A stretch of DNA of 64,000 nucleotides from Halalkalibacter okhensis. Lineage in GTDB: Bacteria > Bacillota > Bacilli > Bacillales > Bacillaceae_D. Shown in pieces: positions 57,462 to 64,000 of this stretch. Each line of letters opens with the position of its first letter. Positions within the stretch are counted from its first letter, which is position 1. The stretch is taken from positions 1 to 64,000 of the forward strand of contig NZ_JRJU01000015.1 of assembly GCF_000787375.1 (NCBI RefSeq), in the 5' to 3' direction. Position numbers and translations under genes: made by a program. Under the pieces are notes generated by a model, which saw only the letters and a list, made by a program, of their open reading frames with translations, was not told the origin of the DNA and did not search any database.

Positions 57462-58769
57462 TTACACTTTTTTCACAAAATTCTGAATTGCGCCGATTGC
57501 TCGGTTAGCAAGCTGCTCATATCTTTCTTTTTTATCACGAATACGTTCATCTAATGGTGGAAGCAGTCCGAAGTTTGCATTCATCGGTTGAAAGTTCTTC
57601 TTATTAGCAGTCGTAATATAATTCGCCATACTTCCGATTACGGTTGTTTCCGGAAAAACAACCATTTCTTTTTCTTGAACATAATTTGCGGCATTAATTC
57701 CAGCTACTAGTCCAGCGGCAGCTGATTCAACATATCCTTCTACACCTGTAATTTGACCAGCGAAAAACAAATCGTCACGGTCTTTATACTGATAAGTTGG
57801 TTTTAGAAGATTTGGTGAATTAATGAATGTATTTCGATGCATAACACCATAACGCACAATTTCAGCATTCTCTAGGCCTGGAATTAACTGCAATACTTCT
57901 TTTTGTGGCCCCCATTTGAGATGCGTTTGGAAACCAACAATATTATAAAGAGTTCCCGACGTATTGTCTTGTCTTAATTGAACGACAGCAAATGGTCTTT
58001 TTCCTGTTTCAGGATGCTCTAGCCCAACCGGCTTCATTGGCCCAAAGAGCATCGTCTTACGACCACGTTTAGCCATTACTTCAATTGGCATACATCCTTC
58101 AAAAAAGATTTCTTTCTCGAATTCTTTTAATGGTACTGTTTCAGCTGCAATCAGAGCCTCATAAAAACGATCGAACTCTTCTTCAGTCATTGGACAATTT
58201 AAATAGGCAGCTTCTCCTTTATCATACCTTGATTTTTTATAAACTTTATTCATATCAATAGATTCAGTTTCAATAATAGGTGCGGCCGCATCATAAAAGT
58301 ATAAATACTCTTCGCCCGTCAATTCCCTCAAATGTTTTGAAAGGTGTTCTGATGTTAAAGGCCCTGTTGCGATAATTGTCGGCCCTTCTGGTATTGAAGT
58401 AATTTCTTCATTGAAAACCTTCACATTCGGATGATTTTTCACACGTTCTGTCACAGCACCTGCAAATTCATGGCGGTCAACAGCTAGTGCGCCCCCAGCT
58501 GGAACTGATGCATCATCGGCTGAACGTATAATAACCGAATCTAAATTCCGCATTTCTTCTTTTAATACTCCAACAGCATTTGTTAAACTGTTGCCTCTAA
58601 GCGAATTGCTGCAAACCAATTCAGCAAATTTATCCGTATGGTGAGCCGGAGTTTGTTTAACCGGACGCATTTCATATAAATGGACAGTAACGCCTCTCTT
58701 TGCAAGCTGCCAAGCAGCTTCACTACCAGCCAGCCCTGCACCGATTACGTTAACATGTTGTTCTGACAA
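57462..58769 (-). CDS. trmFO: Folate/FAD-dependent tRNA uracil-54 methyltransferase TrmFO
   Basis: A 435-residue flavoprotein that makes ribothymidine 54 in tRNA using methylenetetrahydrofolate. The N-terminal FAD-binding [19 protein letters not shown], the [19 protein letters not shown]-type C-terminal segment and the NANFGLLPP motif are present. The TTG at 58769 with GGAGGG eight bases upstream gives exactly the B. subtilis length; longer in-frame readings run into the palindrome. It has a candidate promoter and a structured leader of about 120 nt. Confidence 0.96.
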   Translation of the reverse strand: MSEQHVNVIGAGLAGSEAAWQLAKRGVTVHLYEMRPVKQTPAHHTDKFAELVCSNSLRGNSLTNAVGVLKEEMRNLDSVIIRSADDASVPAGGALAVDRHEFAGAVTERVKNHPNVKVFNEEITSIPEGPTIIATGPLTSEHLSKHLRELTGEEYLYFYDAAAPIIETESIDMNKVYKKSRYDKGEAAYLNCPMTEEEFDRFYEALIAAETVPLKEFEKEIFFEGCMPIEVMAKRGRKTMLFGPMKPVGLEHPETGKRPFAVVQLRQDNTSGTLYNIVGFQTHLKWGPQKEVLQLIPGLENAEIVRYGVMHRNTFINSPNLLKPTYQYKDRDDLFFAGQITGVEGYVESAAAGLVAGINAANYVQEKEMVVFPETTVIGSMANYITTANKKNFQPMNANFGLLPPLDERIRDKKERYEQLANRAIGAIQNFVKKV

Positions 58770-58797
58770 AATAATCCCTCCATCATACAGTAGAAAT

Positions 58798-58878
58798 GAG
58801 GGTGGCTCACAAAAGTCTATCCGTCTAGTAAGCATATCATGCCTACTAGAGGTCAAACGTTGACTCTGAGCCACCCTC
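58798..58878. repeat. Branched palindrome in the trmFO leader
   Basis: A 12-bp perfect inverted repeat, GAGGGTGGCTCA (58798-58809) and TGAGCCACCCTC (58867-58878), encloses two smaller hairpins. One pairs TCTAGTA with TACTAGA (58824-58850) and continues with GCAT/ATGC around a three-base loop. The other pairs GTCAA with TTGAC (58852-58864). Folded RNA or cruciform DNA would be a three-way junction. It ends just before the trmFO ribosome-binding site. There is no target-site duplication and no T-run. Confidence 0.85.
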
Positions 58879-58896
58879 TCTCTTTATCACTAAACT

Positions 58897-58926
58897 ATAT
58901 TATCATAATACATGAAACAACTTCAA
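58897..58926 (-). promoter_or_regulatory. Candidate sigma-A promoter of trmFO
   Basis: -35 TTGAAG (58926-58921) and -10 TAATAT (58902-58897) with an 18-bp spacer, starting shortly after the topA stop. Transcription from here would place the branched palindrome in the leader RNA. Confidence 0.45.
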
Positions 58927-58947
58927 GATTTTCATCTTACATACGAG

Positions 58948-61023
58948 TTAATTGGAATCTTCCTTGTAATCACAGGCTGAACATTCTACGTGCACACCTT
59001 TTTTCGTCTTCTTCTCAACAAGCATTTTCCCACACTTTGGACAAGGACGGGCAATTGGCTTATCCCAAGAAATAAATTCACATTCCGGATACCGATCACA
59101 ACCATAGAAGATCCGACGTTTCTTACTCTTTCTTTCAACTATGTTGCCTTCCTTGCAAGTCGGACATTTCACACCAATATCTTTTACAATTGCTTTTGTG
59201 TTTCGACAATCCGGGAAATTGGAGCACGCCATAAACTTTCCGTATCTGCCCATCTTATAAACCATCTCATGGCCGCATTTTTCACAGTCTTCACCAGCTG
59301 GTTCATCCTTTATCTCGACTTCTTTCATTTCTTCTTCAGCGACTGTTAGACGCTTTTCAAACCCGTGATAAAATTCATCGATAATACGAATCCATTCCTG
59401 CTGCCCATCTTCAATCGAGTCAAGGTCATTTTCCATCTTCGCAGTGAATTCAACATCTAGAATTTCTGGGAAGAATTCAACGATCAACTCTAAGACAATT
59501 TGTCCTAATTCAGTTGGAACAAATCGTTTATCCTCAAGGGCAACATACCCACGTCTTTGAATCGTATCTAGCGTAGGCGCATATGTGGACGGGCGACCTA
59601 TCCCGAGCTCTTCCATTGTTTTAACGAGCCTAGCTTCGGTATACCTCGGAGGAGGCTGTGTAAAATGTTGATTTGGTTCAATATCTACCTTTTCAACTAT
59701 TTGACCTTCCTCTAAATTGGGTAGCAGACGATCTTCTTCCTTTTTCCCGTCGTCGTTACCTTCTATATACACTTTCATAAAACCCGCAAATTTAACTTTG
59801 GAACCTGTTGCTCTAAATTGTACGCCATTTTGCTCAATATCCACCGTCATCGTATCCATAACTGCTGGAGCCATTTCACTAGCTACCATTCGTTCCCAAA
59901 TCAACTTATAAAGTCTCAACTGATCTCTAGACAAATAACTCTTTACCGTTTTCGGGTCTTTGAATACGGACGTTGGTCGAACAGCCTCGTGGGCGTCTTG
60001 TGCTTTTTTATCTTTTTTAACAGCACGTTGTTCTTTCCGGGTAAACTCTTCACCATAGTTTTCAACAATATACTGCTTTGTTTCTTGTTGAGCCGTTTCG
60101 GAAATTCGAGTAGAGTCGGTACGCATGTATGTAATTAATCCAACTGCACCTTCTTTTTTATCCAGCTCAATTCCTTCATATAATTGTTGAGCAATCATCA
60201 TGGTCTTTTTAGCTCGGAAATTTAATTTTCGAGCGGCTTCTTGTTGCAGTGATGATGTAGTGAAAGGGGAAACTGGATTTCGCTTTCTTTCTCTCTTTTT
60301 AACCGAGGTAACATCGAATTGATTGTTACTAAGTTTGGAAAGAACAGCTTTTACTTCGTCTTCAGATTTTAACTCTTGCTTTTTCCCTTCAATCCCGTAA
60401 AACTTCGCATCAAACGGTTCTCCTTCTAGTGAAAACTGGGCTGGTATACTCCAATATTCCTCAGGAACAAAGCTCTGAATTTCTTTTTCTCTTTCAATAA
60501 TCATCTTTACTGCTACTGATTGAACTCGACCAGCACTTAACCCTTTTTTCACTTTCTTCCATAATAATGGGCTAATGTTATAACCCACTAAACGATCAAG
60601 AATTCTTCTTGCTTGCTGAGCGTCTACCAAATCCATATTAATTGGTCGAGGGGTTTTGAAAGCGTCTTTAATTGCTTGTTTTGTAATTTCATTAAAAACG
60701 ACTCTACAATCAGAATTTTCATCAATGTCGAGACTGTGAGCAAGATGCCAAGCAATTGCTTCACCTTCTCTATCGGGGTCAGCCGCGAGATAGATTCGTT
60801 TTACTTTTTTTGCAGCTGTTTTTAATTCTTTTAAAACGGGACCTTTTCCACGTATTGTAATGTACTTGGGTTCATAACTTTTTTCAACATCTACTCCCAT
60901 TTGACTTTTTGGTAAGTCTCTAACATGTCCCATTGAAGCTTTTACAATAAATTTCTTTCCTAAATATTTTCCAATGGTCTTTGCTTTGGCGGGAGATTCA
61001 ACGATTACTAAATAATCGGCCAT
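58948..61023 (-). CDS. topA: DNA topoisomerase I
   Basis: A 691-residue type IA topoisomerase that relaxes negative supercoils. The TOPRIM domain has Glu9 and DPDRE at 82-86, and the active-site tyrosine is Tyr299 in [13 protein letters not shown]. Three C-terminal four-Cys zinc modules follow (CEKCG...CSNFPDC, CPTCK...CDRYPEC, CPKCG...CSAC). The ATG is preceded by GGGAG. It has its own promoter and lies between dprA and trmFO as in other Bacillaceae. Confidence 0.98.
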   Translation of the reverse strand: MADYLVIVESPAKAKTIGKYLGKKFIVKASMGHVRDLPKSQMGVDVEKSYEPKYITIRGKGPVLKELKTAAKKVKRIYLAADPDREGEAIAWHLAHSLDIDENSDCRVVFNEITKQAIKDAFKTPRPINMDLVDAQQARRILDRLVGYNISPLLWKKVKKGLSAGRVQSVAVKMIIEREKEIQSFVPEEYWSIPAQFSLEGEPFDAKFYGIEGKKQELKSEDEVKAVLSKLSNNQFDVTSVKKRERKRNPVSPFTTSSLQQEAARKLNFRAKKTMMIAQQLYEGIELDKKEGAVGLITYMRTDSTRISETAQQETKQYIVENYGEEFTRKEQRAVKKDKKAQDAHEAVRPTSVFKDPKTVKSYLSRDQLRLYKLIWERMVASEMAPAVMDTMTVDIEQNGVQFRATGSKVKFAGFMKVYIEGNDDGKKEEDRLLPNLEEGQIVEKVDIEPNQHFTQPPPRYTEARLVKTMEELGIGRPSTYAPTLDTIQRRGYVALEDKRFVPTELGQIVLELIVEFFPEILDVEFTAKMENDLDSIEDGQQEWIRIIDEFYHGFEKRLTVAEEEMKEVEIKDEPAGEDCEKCGHEMVYKMGRYGKFMACSNFPDCRNTKAIVKDIGVKCPTCKEGNIVERKSKKRRIFYGCDRYPECEFISWDKPIARPCPKCGKMLVEKKTKKGVHVECSACDYKEDSN

Positions 61024-61066
61024 GTAAGTAACTCCCTCTCTCGAAGATATAATTAAAATCTTCCCT

Positions 61067-61096
61067 ATTATTAAACAGACTTTTGCTATTTGTCAA
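61067..61096 (-). promoter_or_regulatory. Sigma-A promoter of topA
   Basis: A perfect -35 TTGACA (61096-61091) and -10 AATAAT (61072-61067) with an 18-bp spacer in the 143-bp dprA-topA gap. The -35 lies within TTTGTCAAA on the other strand, and TTTTGTCGAAA lies about 40 bases further upstream (61135-61145); both resemble Spo0A boxes. Confidence 0.65.
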
Positions 61097-61166
61097 ACAG
61101 GAGTTGGAAAATAAGGCAAAAAGACGATGGTGTTTTTTGTCGAAATGTAGGAAAATCACAAAGGAC

Positions 61167-62039
61167 TTATTGTAATTCGTGTAAAATATCATCAGCATTC
61201 ATAACTAGTTTTGCCCCTTGTTGAATAAGAAAATTTGTACCTTTTGATTGCGGAGAAAGAATGGATCCTGGAATGGCAAAGACATCTCGACCTTGCTCTA
61301 AAGCTTGATCTGCTGTAATTAACGAGCCACTCTTTTCTTTTGCCTCAATAACTAGGACTGCTTTTGATAAACCGCTAATAATTCGATTACGAGCAGGAAA
61401 GTGCCACCGTTGTGGAGGGGTGTTAGGGGGATATTCAGAAACTATTAGTTGTTTTTTCGACATTTGTGAAAATAATTGAAAATTTTCTTTCGGATATAAA
61501 TGTAAATGGCCCGAACCTAAAACAGCGATCGTCTGACCCGTTGATTGGACGGCTTGCCAGTGAGCTAAAGAATCGATTCCACGAGCAAACCCACTAACTA
61601 TGGTCCAACCTTCTTTTGACAAAGGTGGAATAATCGAAGATACAGTTTTGCTCCCTATGGGTGTGGGTGTTCTTGTACCAATGACGGCCAAGCGTTTTTC
61701 TGATGACATCAAATTCTTTACACCCATTCCATATAAAACAAGAGGTGGATCGTAAATTTGCTCTAATAAGGCAGGATAATCTGAATCTAGAATGGTGTAA
61801 GTAAATATATTATTTTGTGCAAGAAAAGTTAGGTATTGTTCAGGGGAGGAGCGCTTTAAATAAGTCGAAATTCTTTGTGTTTTTTCTGTGGATAATTTTA
61901 ACTGTTTTTGTAAAAGGGTATTAGTGGAATCATAGATTTGCAGTAATTGAGGGTCAATCTTAAGCATAGTTCGAATCATATTTCTAGAGATATCCGAACA
62001 ACTGTGAATATGAATTAGCCGTTTTCGAAACTCCGACAC
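61167..62039 (-). CDS. dprA: DNA processing protein DprA (Smf)
   Basis: A 290-residue DprA that loads RecA on incoming single-stranded DNA in transformation. The Rossmann core has GTRTPTPIGSKTV, SGFARGIDSLAHW and VLGSGHLHLYP, and FPARNRIISGLSKAVLVIEA is the family signature. The GTG at 62039 follows AAAAGGGG. It is downstream of the sucD terminator and upstream of topA, its standard place. Confidence 0.95.
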   Translation of the reverse strand: MSEFRKRLIHIHSCSDISRNMIRTMLKIDPQLLQIYDSTNTLLQKQLKLSTEKTQRISTYLKRSSPEQYLTFLAQNNIFTYTILDSDYPALLEQIYDPPLVLYGMGVKNLMSSEKRLAVIGTRTPTPIGSKTVSSIIPPLSKEGWTIVSGFARGIDSLAHWQAVQSTGQTIAVLGSGHLHLYPKENFQLFSQMSKKQLIVSEYPPNTPPQRWHFPARNRIISGLSKAVLVIEAKEKSGSLITADQALEQGRDVFAIPGSILSPQSKGTNFLIQQGAKLVMNADDILHELQ

Positions 62040-62065
62040 GAAGAGACCATCCCCTTTTCAATAGG

Positions 62066-62100
62066 AAGAAAGCCCCCACAAGCCGAGGGCTTTCTTCTTA
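62066..62100 (-). terminator. Terminator after sucD
   Basis: AAGAAAGCCC at 62067-62076 pairs with GGGCTTTCTT at 62088-62097, with additional C-G pairs towards the loop. It lies directly after the sucD stop, and TTCTT-type pyrimidine tracts flank it. Confidence 0.8.
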
Positions 62101-62105
62101 TTTAA

Positions 62106-63020
62106 TTAGTTTGTTACTTTATGTGTGGTACATTTTTCTAGCAATCCCTTTTCTTTTAGAACAGAGATTAATGTTTCGCCCATTACGGATGGTGTCTCAG
62201 CTACTTTAATGCCGCAACTTTCCATTGTTTTGATCTTCTCAGCAGCTGTACCTTTCCCGCCTGAGATAATCGCACCAGCATGGCCCATACGCTTTCCAGG
62301 AGGTGCTGTTTGACCACCGATGAAGCCAACAACAGGTTTTGTCATATTTGCTTTCACCCATTCAGCTGCTTCCTCTTCTGCTGTTCCACCAATTTCACCA
62401 ATCATAATGACAGCATACGTATCTGGGTCTTCATTGAATAAATTTAATACATCGATGAAGTCTGTTCCATTAACCGGATCTCCTCCGATCCCAACAGCTG
62501 ATGATTGACCGATCCCATTTGTAGATAATTGATGTACAGCCTCATACGTAAGAGTACCAGAGCGAGAGACAACGCCAACATGACCTTTTTTATGAATGTA
62601 TCCTGGCATAATACCAATTTTACATTCTTCCGGTGTAATCACACCTGGGCAGTTTGGTCCAACTAGACGTGTTTTCTTTCCTTCCATGTAACGCTTCACA
62701 CTAACCATATCCATTACTGGAATTCCCTCTGTAATACAAATGGCTAAATCAAGCTCAGCATCTGTTGCCTCCATGATAGCGTCAGCTGCAAAAGCAGGTG
62801 GTACGTAAATAACGGAAGCATTAGCACCAGTTGCTTTCACCGCTTCTTCAACTGTGTTAAATACTGGAATACCTTCAACCTCTGTTCCACCTTTACCAGG
62901 TGTAACACCACCAACAATGTTTGTACCGTACTCGACAGCTTGTTGAGTGTGGAATAATCCTGTAGCACCTGTAATCCCTTGTACAATAACTTTTGTATCT
63001 TTATTAATGAGGATACTCAT
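62106..63020 (-). CDS. sucD: Succinyl-CoA synthetase alpha subunit
   Basis: A 304-residue subunit carrying the CoA-binding Rossmann domain ([19 protein letters not shown], core [10 protein letters not shown]) and the phosphohistidine loop with His247 in [16 protein letters not shown]. It converts succinyl-CoA to succinate with nucleotide triphosphate formation in the citric acid cycle. It follows sucC by 16 bases and is closed by a terminator. Confidence 0.98.
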   Translation of the reverse strand: MSILINKDTKVIVQGITGATGLFHTQQAVEYGTNIVGGVTPGKGGTEVEGIPVFNTVEEAVKATGANASVIYVPPAFAADAIMEATDAELDLAICITEGIPVMDMVSVKRYMEGKKTRLVGPNCPGVITPEECKIGIMPGYIHKKGHVGVVSRSGTLTYEAVHQLSTNGIGQSSAVGIGGDPVNGTDFIDVLNLFNEDPDTYAVIMIGEIGGTAEEEAAEWVKANMTKPVVGFIGGQTAPPGKRMGHAGAIISGGKGTAAEKIKTMESCGIKVAETPSVMGETLISVLKEKGLLEKCTTHKVTN

Positions 63021-63036
63021 CTTTCGTCCCGCCTTT

Positions 63037-64000
63037 CTATTTCACTAATGAAACGATTTTTTGTGCGCCATCAGCCATTGAATCTGCAGCTGTAATGTTT
63101 AAACCTGATTCCTTAAGAATCTTCTTACCAAGTTCAACGTTCGTACCTTCCAAACGTACTACTAGAGGAATCTCAAGTCCAACTTGCTTCGTTGCTTCAA
63201 CGACTCCTTCAGCAATAATGTCACACTTCATAATACCACCAAAGATGTTAACAAAAATTCCTTTTACACTTTCATCTGAAAGAATGATCTTGAACGCTTC
63301 TGTTACCTTTTCTGCAGTTGCACCGCCACCTACATCAAGGAAGTTAGCCGGGTCACCATTATAATGTTTAATGATGTCCATTGTTGCCATCGCAAGACCC
63401 GCACCATTAACCATACAACCAATATTTCCATCTAAAGAGATGTAACTTAAGTCGTATTTTGATGCTTCAATTTCTTTTACATCTTCTTCTTCAAGATCAC
63501 GATATGCTAAAATATCTTTTTGACGGTATAAAGCATTAGAATCAAAGTTTAGCTTCGCATCCAAAGCCATAACTTTGCCATCACCAGTTGTAACAAGTGG
63601 ATTGATTTCGGCAATTGAGCAATCCTTCTCAACAAACACTTTATAAAGACCTAACATAAATTTCACTGCCTGCCCTACTAACTCTTTAGGGGTGTTAATG
63701 TTGAATGCAAGGCGGCGAGCTTGGAACCCTTGCAAACCGACTGCTGGGTCTATTATCTCCTTAAAAATTTTCTCAGGAGTCGCTTCCGCTACTTCTTCAA
63801 TTTCTGTTCCACCTTCTTCAGACGCCATTAAGACAACTTTTGAAGTGGCACGATCTAATACTAAACCGATGTAATACTCTTTTTGAATATCGCATCCTTC
63901 TTCGATAAGTAAGCGCTTTACTTCTTTGCCTTCAGGTCCAGTCTGATGAGTTACTAGTGTCTTACCTAAAATCTCATCTGCATATGTACGAACTTCATCT
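63037..64000 (-). CDS. sucC: Succinyl-CoA synthetase beta subunit (5' end outside window)
   Basis: About 320 C-terminal residues of SucC are present; the open frame continues to the window edge without a stop, so roughly 65 N-terminal residues are missing. Recognisable parts are the ATP-grasp [19 protein letters not shown] stretch, the nucleotide-binding [14 protein letters not shown] and the C-terminal [14 protein letters not shown] and [14 protein letters not shown] segments. An internal Met within this frame is not the start. It precedes sucD in the citric acid cycle operon. Confidence 0.97.
   Translation of the reverse strand, partial: DEVRTYADEILGKTLVTHQTGPEGKEVKRLLIEEGCDIQKEYYIGLVLDRATSKVVLMASEEGGTEIEEVAEATPEKIFKEIIDPAVGLQGFQARRLAFNINTPKELVGQAVKFMLGLYKVFVEKDCSIAEINPLVTTGDGKVMALDAKLNFDSNALYRQKDILAYRDLEEEDVKEIEASKYDLSYISLDGNIGCMVNGAGLAMATMDIIKHYNGDPANFLDVGGGATAEKVTEAFKIILSDESVKGIFVNIFGGIMKCDIIAEGVVEATKQVGLEIPLVVRLEGTNVELGKKILKESGLNITAADSMADGAQKIVSLVK

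Noticed and set aside
58798-58878. A complete insertion sequence or CRISPR unit at the trmFO palindrome
   Set aside because: There is no coding space for a transposase, no target-site duplication, and no repeat-spacer array; only a short palindrome remains.
60998-61198. A 66-residue minus-strand open frame between dprA and topA
   Set aside because: It spans the end of dprA, the promoter and the start of topA in another frame, with no ribosome-binding site or recognisable product.

Overview
This window is a conserved, low-GC Gram-positive chromosome segment in which every gene lies on the minus strand, so transcription runs from 64000 towards 1. Gene content and order (sucC-sucD-dprA-topA-trmFO-xerC-hslV-hslU-codY, a flgB-to-swrB fla/che operon, rpsB-tsf-pyrH-frr-uppS-cdsA-dxr-rseP-proS-polC, rimP-nusA-rnpM-ylxQ-infB-ylxP-rbfA-truB-ribF-rpsO-pnp-ylxY-mlpA-ymxH) match the Bacillus subtilis backbone almost gene for gene. 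Sequence style and a few extra flagellar-locus genes (fapA, a TIGR02530-like protein, a small basic protein) suggest a Bacillaceae member outside the B. subtilis group, perhaps an alkaliphilic/halotolerant lineage (inference). No IS transposase, prophage, CRISPR array, tRNA or rRNA was seen.

Region by region in transcription order. (1) 64000-62066: end of sucC and all of sucD (succinyl-CoA synthetase), closed by a terminator. (2) 62039-56498: dprA, topA with its own promoter, trmFO preceded by a striking branched palindrome, and a broken xerC that has lost its frame and three catalytic residues. (3) 56473-53620: hslV, hslU and codY, ending at a strong terminator. (4) 53430-26246: a roughly 27-kb fla/che operon coding for the basal-body rod, MS ring, C ring, export apparatus, hook and hook-length control, chemotaxis proteins CheY/CheB/CheC/CheD, FlhF/FlhG and sigma-D. 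Compared with B. subtilis it lacks cheA and cheW between cheB and cheC, and its FliK is long and carries about four ~100-residue repeats. (5) 26232-12632: rpsB and tsf (structured leader, tandem terminators), pyrH, frr, isoprenoid/lipid genes, the RseP protease, proS and polC. (6) 12415-5033: the rimP-nusA-infB translation/transcription cluster through ribF and rpsO. (7) 4974-84: pnp, a YlxY-type polysaccharide deacetylase homologue with an altered active site, an M16 peptidase, and YmxH.

Most of the window is ordinary housekeeping sequence. The observations that deserve follow-up are the decayed xerC, the absent cheA-cheW, the repeat-built FliK, the trmFO leader structure, the altered ClpQ N-terminus and several leader/attenuator-like structures around ribosomal protein genes. 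I found no convincing undescribed multi-gene system.
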